DNA of 64,000 nucleotides from Streptomyces sp. TSRI0281 (GTDB taxonomy: Bacteria; Actinomycetota; Actinomycetes; Streptomycetales; Streptomycetaceae): positions 1 to 64,000 of the forward strand of contig NZ_LWLE01000005.1 of the NCBI RefSeq assembly GCF_001905125.1, in the 5' to 3' direction. Both the position numbers and the translations under genes were made by a program. How positions within the stretch are numbered: the first letter of the stretch is position 1; each line of letters opens with the position of its first letter. The notes beneath the pieces are model-generated. The model had not been told where the DNA came from. It did not search any database and worked only from the letters and a program-made list of their open reading frames with translations. Of this stretch, positions 33,619 to 42,385 are shown one piece after another.

Positions 33619-33949
33619 CCCGGTCTCCGCCCCGACCCTGAGCGTGACCGGCGTACCACTGATATCGCCGAGCCGGCTGCTCATGATGGGGGTGATGGTG
33701 ACGGTGCCGGCTGCCCTGGCGGTGACCTTGCCGTTCCGGTCGACCGCGGCGACCGGCCCTGAACTCGTTGTCCTCGACTCGGATGTTGCGGTGCACCGCG
33801 TCCGCCTCGTCGGTCACCTGGTCGGTGGGTTCGACGAATATCACCGGGCTCGCAGGGCGCAGGAACGCGTTGTTCCTGATCAGGACGTCGCGGACGGGGC
33901 CGGACTCGTACCACCGGCAGGCGTCGGACGAGATGAAGACGCTGGACAT
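33619..33949 (-). pseudogene. Beta-helix glycosidase (GH110-like) plus Ig-like domain remnant
   Basis: The minus strand reads SSVFISSDACRWYESGPV, RDVLIRNNAFLRP, VIFVEPTDQVTDEADAVHRN and IRVEDNEFRAG (33752-33949). These are right-handed beta-helix rungs like those of GH110-type alpha-galactosidases. Directly after it, in another frame, come VAAVDRNGKVTARAAGTVTI and SGTPVTLRVG, typical of a bacterial Ig-like (Big_2) domain. This fits a large secreted enzyme whose N-terminus and internal part are deleted. The stretch 33287-33618 further on shows nothing recognisable. Confidence 0.5.
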
Positions 33950-34096
33950 CTGATCGCCGAGGATCCGACGCTGGCCGAACACGAGCGTGTCGTGCGCGCC
34001 ATTGTGCGCGGGGAGGCCGACCGCGCCGCCGAGGCCATGACGGAACATCTGACCCTCAGCCTCCAGCGCCGGCTCAGGCAGGAGAACGGGGCCTGA
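33947..34096 (+). pseudogene. GntR-family regulator (FCD domain) C-terminal remnant
   Basis: The last 49 codons before a stop at 34094-34096 read LAEHERVVRAIVRGEADRAA and EAMTEHLTLSLQRRL, the final helix pair of the FCD ligand domain of GntR/FadR-type regulators (EH..IV.AI..GD...A...M..HL). Nothing upstream in this frame is GntR-like. It abuts the 3'-truncated beta-helix remnant of the opposite strand at 33947-33949, so this base pair region is a rearrangement junction. Confidence 0.5.
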
Positions 34097-34136
34097 GGTA
34101 CGTCCCGGCACCTCACGACAGCGCAGCCCGATGTGC

Positions 34137-35633
34137 TCATTCCCAGGAGCGCCCGGCAGCTCGGGTGACGCCGGTGAGGCCGTAGTAGTCGGCGACGCAG
34201 GAGGCGGGCCAGGCCATGCGACGGCTGAACGGTTCGGTCATTTTGCTGATGGGCAGCCGCTGGTACGGAAGAACCTGGGCACCGGCCGCGGATCGGCTGC
34301 GCAGCCAGTTGTCCTGGGCATCCCATTGCTGTGCCCGTGCCGCCATGTCGCTGTCGAGGCTGCCGAGCGACATGGCGAGCGAAAGGCAGACGAGGCCGCA
34401 CATCGCTGCCCCGGTGGCCAGGGGCAGTGCGATCCGTTGCCCATGGCGCAGCCACCCTCGACCGAGAAGAACTCCCACGAGGACGAGAAGCAGGAGATAC
34501 AGCAGGAGGTAGTCGTTCCACAGGCGCGTGGACGTCGCGACGCTCTGTCCGAATGCGGGGTACGTGATGACCGTACAGACGTAGCCGGAGACCAGCAGGG
34601 CGCAGATGCCCGCCCCGGCCCATAGCGCCAGGTCCTTCGCGGGGGCGGTCCGGCCTCGGGGACGCCGGTCCAGCAGCGCCAGGAGGATGCCGACCGCGAC
34701 GGCGCCCAGGTACTGCCACGTCGTGACACACGCGACGGCGATGTCGGCGAAGCCTCGCAGGGACGCGAGGAGCGATTCGGGGTCGAGCATCGAGGCGGCG
34801 CCGTGCTTCTCACGGCGATGCCGTGCACCCGGCGATGTGAAGAGGATCAGCCCGGAGATCAGGACGGCCGCGATCCCGGCGGCGCACCAGCACCGGACGA
34901 AGCGGCGTCGCGCCGGTGCCAGGACCCGGCCGCTGATCAGCAGCAGAGCGCCCAGGACGGCCACGGCGACGACGGAGGTCTCCTCCGACAGCAGGCCCAG
35001 GAGCAGCCCCGCGAGAAAGACCGTCAGCAGGGCGAAGGTCCTCCCCCGCCGCGACGCGGCACGCAGCAGGGGGATGGCCGCGGCACAGGCGAGCACGGGG
35101 GGCACGGTGTGCGAAACGGATGCCGCGGGCCAGTAGAACGTCTTGTAGGTGTTGGGGGAACCGAGCAGGAACAGTGCCGTCACCATGGATGCCACCAGGA
35201 GCGGGACTCCCCGCGGGGCGCTCAGTCGCGCTCTTGGCAGGACCGTGGCGATGAACGCCCAGAGGAGGCAGAGGATCAGCACACCGCTGACCGGACCGAA
35301 CCACTGGTGGCCTGCCACGCCGAACCGCGCGTAGGACCAGACCAGCACCGCGTTCACGACACGCCCGTTGTCCATGGAGTAGAACGTGTCCACGATCGCG
35401 GACAGCCCGCCCTCCCGGACCACGGGCAGGAAGCACCAGTCGTCACCGCTGGGACGGACCCGGCGCCCGGCCCAGGCCGCTGCCGCGAGCAGGAGGATCG
35501 GCAGGAGCGAAAGCACTCCGACCGGGAGCGGCCCCCACCACCGCCTCGGACTACGGTCCTGAGCACCTTCCGTACTTCGCTCCTGATCGGACCTCTCCTG
35601 CACGCACTCCACGGCTGGTGCCCCTTTCCGCAT
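34137..35633 (-). CDS. DUF6056-like polytopic membrane protein
   Basis: A 498-residue integral membrane protein with about 11 to 12 hydrophobic segments. Between helix 1 and 2 lies an extracytoplasmic loop with RPSGDDWCFLPVVREGG and FYSMDNGRVVNAVLVW, where the acidic DD pair and the NGR motif resemble the first loop of GT-C-type glycosyltransferases and of the DUF6056 family. A C-terminal soluble tail of about 70 residues follows. The start at 35633 lacks a good RBS; a GTG at 35696 with GGGGAAG upstream is the alternative. A lipid-linked sugar transferase or related role is possible but unproven. Confidence 0.7.
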   Translation of the reverse strand: MRKGAPAVECVQERSDQERSTEGAQDRSPRRWWGPLPVGVLSLLPILLLAAAAWAGRRVRPSGDDWCFLPVVREGGLSAIVDTFYSMDNGRVVNAVLVWSYARFGVAGHQWFGPVSGVLILCLLWAFIATVLPRARLSAPRGVPLLVASMVTALFLLGSPNTYKTFYWPAASVSHTVPPVLACAAAIPLLRAASRRGRTFALLTVFLAGLLLGLLSEETSVVAVAVLGALLLISGRVLAPARRRFVRCWCAAGIAAVLISGLILFTSPGARHRREKHGAASMLDPESLLASLRGFADIAVACVTTWQYLGAVAVGILLALLDRRPRGRTAPAKDLALWAGAGICALLVSGYVCTVITYPAFGQSVATSTRLWNDYLLLYLLLLVLVGVLLGRGWLRHGQRIALPLATGAAMCGLVCLSLAMSLGSLDSDMAARAQQWDAQDNWLRSRSAAGAQVLPYQRLPISKMTEPFSRRMAWPASCVADYYGLTGVTRAAGRSWE

Positions 35634-35825
35634 CGGGATCACAGGAAGTGCCGGCCGCCAGGACGAGCGGTCGAACCGGGCCGGCCACGGGAACACGGCT
35701 TCCCCGACGCAGGAACATTGCTAGCAGCCCGCCCGCTCCCGCGGCGGCATCCCTGGGGCCGGTTCGGGGAAGTGCCCGACGGCTTCGCCCATTCGGTGCC
35801 ACCACGGGTGCTGCCGGAGAGCGGT

Positions 35826-36764
35826 TCAGTCCGCCCAGGCGCGGGCCAGGCAACGGTGCCGGAGCGGATCGGAATGGTCGGTGAAGGAGGTCCGGCCATG
35901 CAGAACGGTGTTGTTGTCCAGCATGAGAAGGTCTCCCCTGCGCAGGGGCAGGCGCAGGAACAGGCTTTCGTCGCCGAGCACTTCGTCGAAGGCGTCGAGG
36001 GCTTCCACCTGCGCTGCGGTCAGTGGCTCGCCAGCCGCCTGGTGGCCGCGTTCGATCTGGTACCTGTTGTACCGCACGGTGAGCCGGCCGTTGGTTCGGG
36101 TGAAGACGGGCCCGGAGCGTGCCAGGTTCCGTTCCGCGCCGAAATGGAAGTCCCGGTGGAGCGTCGGCAGCACCGCGGGGCGGTCGGCCGAGAGCCGGTC
36201 GTGCACAGTATGACCGCTGACCAGCAGAGATTCGCCTCCCGTCGAGGCCGGCCTGACACAGAGAAGTGCGAGCAGGCGTGGGGGTCCGGATGGCCCCGCA
36301 CGGTCGGTGTGCGGAGCCAGTGCCGCTTCTTCCACCGGATCCTGAGGCAGGTCGTCGCGGTCAGCGCCCTCGGATACCGGGGAGGTTCGGACGGTGGTGA
36401 GGAGATGGTCCATCGGCGCGGCGGACTCCGGTGGGCGGGGTGTGCCCGCCAGGGAGAGGACCGATCGGCACAGGTCCGCGCAGGCCCGATCGCTGAGTCC
36501 GTCCAGCGGAAGGCCACGCACAACTGCCAGTCCCGGCCCGTCACACAGGGCCGACAGAAGTCGGCCCGTCAGTTCTTCGAACGGGTGAGAGCCTGGTGAG
36601 GACTTCGCATCTTCCGGTGCTCGCACGGCGGTGTCCGTCAGCTCTGTGACGGTGAGGCTGCTCGCGAGCCAGGACGGTGGCAGGTGGATCAGCCAGGCGT
36701 CTTCCTCCAGCGTGTCCCGGTCCCACAGGTGAATTCGTTCGGCAGCGACGGACTCTTCTTCCAT
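35826..36764 (-). CDS. TauD/clavaminate-synthase-like Fe(II)/2-oxoglutarate dioxygenase
   Basis: A 312-residue oxygenase. The iron triad is visible: H152 and D154 in APHTDRAG and H289 in TVLHGRTSF, with an Arg in PLRHRCLARAW as the 2-oxoglutarate anchor. LVRPASTGGES-like text (CVRPASTGGESLLVSG) and VRYNRYQIERGH resemble amino-acid beta-hydroxylases such as clavaminate synthase relatives and arginine/asparagine oxygenases of natural-product pathways. The ATG at 36764 follows GGGGGTG. It lies 177 bp after the peptide-transporter operon on the same strand, so possible read-through exists. No NRPS gene is in the window, so its substrate is open. Confidence 0.87.
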   Translation of the reverse strand: MEEESVAAERIHLWDRDTLEEDAWLIHLPPSWLASSLTVTELTDTAVRAPEDAKSSPGSHPFEELTGRLLSALCDGPGLAVVRGLPLDGLSDRACADLCRSVLSLAGTPRPPESAAPMDHLLTTVRTSPVSEGADRDDLPQDPVEEAALAPHTDRAGPSGPPRLLALLCVRPASTGGESLLVSGHTVHDRLSADRPAVLPTLHRDFHFGAERNLARSGPVFTRTNGRLTVRYNRYQIERGHQAAGEPLTAAQVEALDAFDEVLGDESLFLRLPLRRGDLLMLDNNTVLHGRTSFTDHSDPLRHRCLARAWAD

Positions 36765-36941
36765 GAACACCCCCTGCGTCCTGCGCACAGGCGTTCCCCA
36801 TGACGCAGGCCGGAACAAGCTGACGGCATCGTGTGATCAGTAACAGCTTCCCCCCGTCCGACGGGCATCAAGCGGAATGGGATGGGCCCGCCGCCGACTT
36901 GTGGGGGCACCTTCCGCGCCGTCGTGTTCTCACCGCCCCCG

Positions 36942-37805
36942 TCACCCCGGACCGTGCGACTTCAGGGGATCGAGCTCCCGGCGTCGGCGGCTGATCGAGT
37001 CGGGGTCCCAGCCCGGCCGGGGAACGGATGCCAGCAACAGCCGGGTATAGGGATGTCCGGGTGTCGCGAGCAGGTCCGCGACGGGCCGGTGTTCCATGGT
37101 CCTCCCCCGGTACAGGACGAGCGCCTCGTCGCATACGTACCGGACGACGGCCAGGTCATGGCTGACGAAGACCAAGCCGATGCCGGTGTCGCGGCGGATG
37201 TCCGACAGCAGGTTGAGCACCTGTGCCTGTACCGACACGTCCAGGGCCGACACCGCTTCGTCGAGCACGAGCACCGTGGGTTCGACGGCCAACGCCCTGG
37301 CGATCGCCGCACGTTGGCGCTGCCCGCCGGAGAGCCTGCGGGGCAGCGCGGCCGCCTCGCGGTCGCCGAGGCGGACCCGGGCCAGCAGTTCCCCGGTCCG
37401 GGCCGCCCGGGCCGCGCGGTCCCGGAGCCCGTGCAGGCGCAGCACCCCGTCGATGGTCGCGCCGATGCTGATCCGTGCGTCCAGCGAGAGGTAGGGGTCC
37501 TGGAAGACGATCTGGACCGCCTTGGCCCGTGCCAGCCGGGCGTCCTTCCCGCGTACGGTGGCGGCCAGCGGCTCGCCCTGGACCAGGATCCGTCCCGCGT
37601 CCGGGCGTTCGAGGCCGATCAGCATCCGGGCCGTGGTGGTCTTGCCGGAACCCGACTCCCCGACGATGCCGAGTGCGCCGCCGGCCCGTACGGAGAACGA
37701 CAGGTCCTCGACCGCGACGACCTCCTTCGCTCCCCTCCGGTAGGTCTTGCGCAGACCGCTCACCTCCAGCAGCGTTCGCGCCGAGGGTGTGGGATCGGTG
37801 GTCAA
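36942..37805 (-). CDS. Dpp/Opp-type ABC importer ATPase (DppF-like)
   Basis: A 287-residue ATPase. Walker A GESGSGKT, Q-loop VFQDPYLSLD, signature LSGGQRQRAA, Walker B VLVLDEAVSALD and switch FVSHDLAVV are all present. It starts with a TTG at 37805 that overlaps the stop of the previous ATPase gene and has AAGGAGG 4 bases upstream; longer frames read through the upstream gene. This is the second ATPase of the importer and the last gene of the operon. The D-loop region has EAVS rather than the usual EPVS, a mild change after the catalytic Glu. Confidence 0.92.
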   Translation of the reverse strand: MTTDPTPSARTLLEVSGLRKTYRRGAKEVVAVEDLSFSVRAGGALGIVGESGSGKTTTARMLIGLERPDAGRILVQGEPLAATVRGKDARLARAKAVQIVFQDPYLSLDARISIGATIDGVLRLHGLRDRAARAARTGELLARVRLGDREAAALPRRLSGGQRQRAAIARALAVEPTVLVLDEAVSALDVSVQAQVLNLLSDIRRDTGIGLVFVSHDLAVVRYVCDEALVLYRGRTMEHRPVADLLATPGHPYTRLLLASVPRPGWDPDSISRRRRELDPLKSHGPG

Positions 37806-38833
37806 CGGTCCTCCTTGTTCGGCGAGAGGGATCCGGCCGCCGCCGCGTCGGCCGCCCCGTGCGTATCCGTGAGTTCGTCGGTGCGGTGGCAGGCGACCAG
37901 AGCCGGGCCGTGTCGTTCCAGGGGCGGCGGTGACTGGTCGCACAGCCCGGGCCGGACGGCATGGCAGCGGGCCGCGAAGGAGCAGCCGGGCGCGGAGTCC
38001 AGGAGGCCCATCGGCGCTCCGGGGATCGGGGTGAGGCGGGCGACCGGACCGTCCGGCGCCGAAAGGGGCGGGGACGAGCTGAGGAGACCGGCGGTGTACG
38101 GGTGACGGGGGGCGGCGAAGAGTGCGGCCGTGGGCGCCGTCTCGACGATCCGCCCGGCGTACATCACGTAGATGCGGTCGCAGGCGGCGGCTGCGAGCTC
38201 GATGTCGTGGGTGATGAGGAGCAGACCCAGGTCGCGTTCACGTTGCAGTCTTCCCAGGATGGCCATGATCTCGGCCTGGGTGGAGACGTCGAGGGCCGTG
38301 GTCGGCTCGTCGCACAGCAGCAGTCGGGGTTCGGTGCTGAGCGCGCCGGCGATCATGACGCGCTGGAGCATTCCGCCGGAGAGTTCGTGCGGGTACTGGT
38401 TCAGGTGCCGGGCGGGGTCCGGCAGACCGACCGCGGTGAGCAGTTCGACGGCCCGGACGTTCGCCCGGTCCTTGGGCCAGCGGTGGCCCGTGCGCAGCGA
38501 CTCGGTGAGGAAGTCCCCGATGCGGCGCACCGGATTGATGGCCGCCCGGGGATCCTGGAAGACCATGGATGTGGCGGCCGTACGTACGGTGCGCAGACTC
38601 GCGGCATCGGCGCCGACCAGGTCGGTGCCGTCGACACGGACCTGTCCCTCGATGCCGGCGCCCGCCGGGAAGAGGCCGAGTGCGGCTCGGGCCGTGACCG
38701 ACTTCCCGGAGCCGGATTCGCCGACCAGGGCGACCACCTCGCCCGCCGAGACCGTCAGGCCGACGCGGTCGAGGACCGGGCGGGCCATCCCGGGCAGTTC
38801 GACGCTCAGGTCCTCGTACTCCAGCAGTGTCAT
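37802..38833 (-). CDS. Dpp/Opp-type ABC importer ATPase (DppD-like)
   Basis: A 343-residue ATPase with Walker A GESGSGKS, Q-loop VFQDPRAAINPV, signature LSGGMLQRVMIA, Walker B LLLCDEPTTALD and switch His in LITHDIEL. The C-terminal oligopeptide/dipeptide domain carries CSFAARC...LC and ACH cysteines, the pattern that binds a 4Fe-4S cluster in DppD/OppD proteins. It follows the DppC-like gene with a one-base overlap and overlaps the TTG of the second ATPase. Confidence 0.94.
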   Translation of the reverse strand: MTLLEYEDLSVELPGMARPVLDRVGLTVSAGEVVALVGESGSGKSVTARAALGLFPAGAGIEGQVRVDGTDLVGADAASLRTVRTAATSMVFQDPRAAINPVRRIGDFLTESLRTGHRWPKDRANVRAVELLTAVGLPDPARHLNQYPHELSGGMLQRVMIAGALSTEPRLLLCDEPTTALDVSTQAEIMAILGRLQRERDLGLLLITHDIELAAAACDRIYVMYAGRIVETAPTAALFAAPRHPYTAGLLSSSPPLSAPDGPVARLTPIPGAPMGLLDSAPGCSFAARCHAVRPGLCDQSPPPLERHGPALVACHRTDELTDTHGAADAAAAGSLSPNKEDR

Positions 38834-39696
38834 CAGGAGTCCCTCCCCGCGAGCCGGTCGCCGATGTTCTCCCCGACGATGTTGAAGGCGACGACGACCA
38901 GCACGACCGCGGTCGCGGGCACGATCGCGGACAGCGGCTCGCCCTGCAGAACGGCGGCCTGGCTCTGGTTGATCATCGCGCCCCAGTCGGGTGCAGGTGG
39001 CTGCACGCCCAGGCCCAGGAAGGACAGGGCCGCGAGGTCGAGCAGCGCGTAGCCGAAGTTGACGGTCGACTGCGCGAGCACGGTCGGGCCGATGTTCGGC
39101 AGCAGTCTGCGGACCGCGATGAACACCCCGGAGTGCCCCTGCACGCGGTAGGCCGCGATGTAGGGCCTGGCCTTCTCCTGCATGGCCAGGCCGCGCACCA
39201 GGCGCGCGGTGTACGGCATGTACGCGATGGCCATGGCGATCACCGGTGCGGTCATCCCCTTGCCGAAGACCGCCACCGCGAGGATCGCGACGAGCAGTGC
39301 GGGGAAGGCGAACACGATGTCCAGCATCCGGCCGATGAGTGTGTCGGCCCAGCCGCCCCGCCAGGCGGTGAACAGACCGATGGCTGTGCCCGTAACGGTG
39401 GAGAACAGCACCACCGCGAGGGGTCCGGCGAGACTGGTACGGGTCCCCTCGATGAGGGCCGAGAGGGTGTCGTGCCCTCCCTGATCGGTGCCGAGCCAGT
39501 GTTCGGCGCTCGGGCCCCGCAGGCTTGCGCCGAGGTCACCGAAGGCCGGGTCCTGAGGTGCCAGCCAGGGTGCGAACATGGACACCAGGAGGAAGAGGAT
39601 CAGGAGCAGCAGGCACAGGTGTTGCAGCCGGCTGCCGCCCAGCGACCTGATCCGGGTGACCGGGCCGCGCACCACGTCGGCGATCTGTGCGCTCAT
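38833..39696 (-). CDS. Dpp/Opp-type ABC importer permease (DppC-like)
   Basis: A 287-residue permease with six helices. WLGTDQGGHDTLSALIEGTR is the family's N-terminal signature and YRVQGHSGVFIAVRRLLPNI is a slightly altered EAA loop, the contact for the ATPases. The stop overlaps the DppD-like start, and its own start overlaps the DppB-like stop (ATGA), so the operon is tightly coupled. It acts with the DppB-like protein to form the membrane channel. Confidence 0.94.
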   Translation of the reverse strand: MSAQIADVVRGPVTRIRSLGGSRLQHLCLLLLILFLLVSMFAPWLAPQDPAFGDLGASLRGPSAEHWLGTDQGGHDTLSALIEGTRTSLAGPLAVVLFSTVTGTAIGLFTAWRGGWADTLIGRMLDIVFAFPALLVAILAVAVFGKGMTAPVIAMAIAYMPYTARLVRGLAMQEKARPYIAAYRVQGHSGVFIAVRRLLPNIGPTVLAQSTVNFGYALLDLAALSFLGLGVQPPAPDWGAMINQSQAAVLQGEPLSAIVPATAVVLVVVAFNIVGENIGDRLAGRDS

Positions 39697-40661
39697 CGTG
39701 CGCTCCCCACTGCGGTCACCCGCGGATCGATCAGCGGATGCACCAGATCCACCAGTGCGTTGACCACGACGAACGCGGTCACCACGAGCAGCACGATCGC
39801 CTGCACGACCTGGAAGTCCATCTGGTTGACCGACTGGACGAGGAGAGAGCCCACGCCCGACATGCCGAACGCGGTCTCCACGATCGAGGTGCTGACCAGC
39901 ATTCCCGAGACGAGCAGCCCGGAGACCGTGACGATCGGGCCGAGCGCGTTGCGCAGGACATGACGCCGGATCACGGTCCGGCGGGGTGTGCCGCGGCTCA
40001 GCGCGACCTCCACATGCTCACGGCCCAGTTCGTCCAGCATCGCCGACCTGGTCACGCGGGTGACCAGGGCCATGAAGGTCACGGACAGGGCCACCGAGGG
40101 AAGAACCACGTGGTACAGGCTGTCGAGGGCTCCGGTGCCGTTCCCGATGGTGGGGAACCAGCCGAGCCGTACCCCGAACACCGACCTCAGCAGCAGTGCG
40201 GCCACGAAGGCGGGGGCGGCGGCCCCCACCGTCACGAGCAGCATCAGGGTCGCGTCGGTACGCGTGCCGCGCCGCAGTGCCCCGATGATCCCGGCCGCGA
40301 CGCCCACCACCGCGATCAGCAGGGCCGATACCGCAACCAGCAGCAGGGAGGACGGCAGGCGTGACCAGATGACCGGGCCGACGTCCTGGTGGAGGAGGTA
40401 GGACCGGCCGAAGTCGCCGTGGAACACGCCTTCCAGCCAGTGCCCGTACCGCTCCAGGAACGGCTCGTCGAAGCCGTACTGCAGCCGGATCCGGGCGAGT
40501 TCCTCCGGGCTCGCGCTACGGCCGCGCACCAGGAAGCTCGCCGGGTCGCCGGGCACGAGGTACAGCGAGGAGAACACCAGGAACGAGGTGATCAGGAGGG
40601 TTCCGGCCATACCGGCCAGCCTGCGCAGGACCCGTAGCGCCCGCGTCACTGCGGTCGTCAT
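39693..40661 (-). CDS. Dpp/Opp-type ABC importer permease (DppB-like)
   Basis: A 322-residue permease. The first helix is followed by YLVPGDPASFLVRGRSASPE and LRIQYGFDEPFLERYGHWLEG-type text (here RLQYGFDEPFLERYGHWLEG), typical of DppB/OppB. The EAA loop is ALSRGTPRRTVIRRHVLRNA. The ATG at 40661 overlaps the stop of the binding-protein gene (ATGA), which fixes the start; a longer frame is disfavoured. Confidence 0.93.
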   Translation of the reverse strand: MTTAVTRALRVLRRLAGMAGTLLITSFLVFSSLYLVPGDPASFLVRGRSASPEELARIRLQYGFDEPFLERYGHWLEGVFHGDFGRSYLLHQDVGPVIWSRLPSSLLLVAVSALLIAVVGVAAGIIGALRRGTRTDATLMLLVTVGAAAPAFVAALLLRSVFGVRLGWFPTIGNGTGALDSLYHVVLPSVALSVTFMALVTRVTRSAMLDELGREHVEVALSRGTPRRTVIRRHVLRNALGPIVTVSGLLVSGMLVSTSIVETAFGMSGVGSLLVQSVNQMDFQVVQAIVLLVVTAFVVVNALVDLVHPLIDPRVTAVGSAR

Positions 40662-42340
40662 CCGTTCGCCCCGATCTCGGCCGCCCACGGGTAGTACAGG
40701 TAGGCGATCGACGGCTGGACGCCGGTGATCCGTTTGCCGAGGAAGACGCTCACGGGCTGTGTGTACAGGGGCAGCCAGGGCAGTTCCTCCATGGCGATCT
40801 GCTGGGCCTCCGCGTTGGCGGCGGCGTGCGCGGCGGGGTCGTAGGTTCCGACGGCCCGGTCGACGGCCGCGTCGAAGCGGGGGTTGGACCAGCCGCCGTA
40901 GTTGGTGAACGCGCCGGTCTCCAGGGAGCTGTACATGTCCAGCGGGTCGGTGATCGACGTGTACCAGAAGGTGAGGAAGAGATCGGTTCCCTTGCGGGCG
41001 GCCGGGTCGGTGAAGAGCGTCGAGTACTTCTCCGTGGAGAGGGTGTCGATACGGGGCTTGAGCCCGATGGCCGTGGCCGCCTGGGCGACGGCCTGCGTGA
41101 TGATCGTGGTCTGGGAGTCGAGCGGGCTGGTCGAGATGACGATCGGCCGGCCGCGCACGCCGGCCTTCTCGGCGAGCTTCTTGGCCTTGGCCGGGTCGTA
41201 CGCGTATGTCGGCAGGTTCGCGCGGAGGGCCTCGCGCGTCCCGGCGGGCGCTTCGCTCCAGAGGTTGTCGGTGACCAGGGAATCGGCGACCTCGCCGACC
41301 CCGCCGGCTCCCGCCTCGACGATGCCCTTGCGGTCGATGGCCATGAGGAGGGCCTGGCGCACCCGGGCATCGCCCAGGGGACCCTTGAGGTTGCCGACCA
41401 CCTCGGCGGCGACGGTCGTGTTGCGGCCGAAGTAGAGCTTTCCCGCCCGGGAGGAGCCGAGTTGACCGAACGCGTCGGACGGGACCGCCCAGCCGCCGTC
41501 CACCTCACCGCTCTGGAGTGCGTTGACCCGGGTCGTCGCATCGCTCAGGAACACGAACTTGACCTGGCCGGACCGTGCCTTGAGGGCCGGGTTCCAGTAG
41601 CCGTCGAACTTCTTGAGCACCAGCGACCGGCCCGGGGCCCAGGAGGAGAACGAGAAGGGGCCGGTGCAGTTCACACCGCCTTGGGGGCTGCCGTACTCCT
41701 TGCCCTGCTGGACCAGGGTGGCGGCGGATTCGACCGTGCCGGGTCCGGCGGCGAGTTGCTTGTTGAAGGTCGAGTCCGGCTTCGTCAGCTTGACGGTGAC
41801 TTCCAGCGGCCCGGACTCGGCCACCGACTCCACATTGCGGAACGAGTTGGCCCAGGCGCTGCCCGTCGCGGGGTCGAGGTGGCGGCGCAGCGAGGCGACG
41901 ACGTCCTTCGAGGTGAGGACCGTCCCGTCGTGGAAGCGGACACCGGGACGGATCTTGTAGACCCAGGTGGTGGGCGTCGGATTGGTGTACGAGGACGCCA
42001 GGTTCGGCGAGGTCGTCAGGTCGGGGTTCCAGCGCAGCAGGCTCTCGCAGACGTTGGACAGGATCTGATTGGGCGGGTAGTCGAACGCGTAGGCGTAGTC
42101 GATCGAGGTCGGCTCGGCGTAGATCGACCAGGTGAAGGAGTCCAGTGCGCCGGTGGGGGCGGGCGTCCGGTCGGTGAGCCGGTGGGCGGTGCTCACGCCG
42201 GCGCCCCGGTCCGGCTGGGCGGTGCCGCTGCACGCGGCGGTGATGAGTACGGTGGCCGTCGCGAGGGCGGTCCCCGCGGTGCGCCGGATTCTCCGTGGCC
42301 CGCGCCGCGATCCGGCTTCGACTGATGATGCTGCGGACAT
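40658..42340 (-). CDS. Dpp/Opp-type solute-binding lipoprotein (SBP family 5)
   Basis: A 560-residue binding protein. An Arg-rich N-region is followed by a lipobox ITAAC with C37 as the lipidated residue. Family 5 features are DSFTWSIYAEPTSIDYAYA, the ANPGVRFHDGT-type motif (here KIRPGVRFHDGTVLTSKDVV), VRQALLMAIDRKGIV and the C-terminal ELPWLPLYTQP. It delivers a ligand to the permeases encoded just downstream. Linkage to an amidohydrolase suggests N-acylated or peptide-like ligands. It begins 45 bp after the amidohydrolase stop. Confidence 0.93.
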   Translation of the reverse strand: MSAASSVEAGSRRGPRRIRRTAGTALATATVLITAACSGTAQPDRGAGVSTAHRLTDRTPAPTGALDSFTWSIYAEPTSIDYAYAFDYPPNQILSNVCESLLRWNPDLTTSPNLASSYTNPTPTTWVYKIRPGVRFHDGTVLTSKDVVASLRRHLDPATGSAWANSFRNVESVAESGPLEVTVKLTKPDSTFNKQLAAGPGTVESAATLVQQGKEYGSPQGGVNCTGPFSFSSWAPGRSLVLKKFDGYWNPALKARSGQVKFVFLSDATTRVNALQSGEVDGGWAVPSDAFGQLGSSRAGKLYFGRNTTVAAEVVGNLKGPLGDARVRQALLMAIDRKGIVEAGAGGVGEVADSLVTDNLWSEAPAGTREALRANLPTYAYDPAKAKKLAEKAGVRGRPIVISTSPLDSQTTIITQAVAQAATAIGLKPRIDTLSTEKYSTLFTDPAARKGTDLFLTFWYTSITDPLDMYSSLETGAFTNYGGWSNPRFDAAVDRAVGTYDPAAHAAANAEAQQIAMEELPWLPLYTQPVSVFLGKRITGVQPSIAYLYYPWAAEIGANG

Positions 42341-42385
42341 CGTCTACCTCTGTCTGGGGTGGCTGGGGAACGTACGCGGTCGGGG

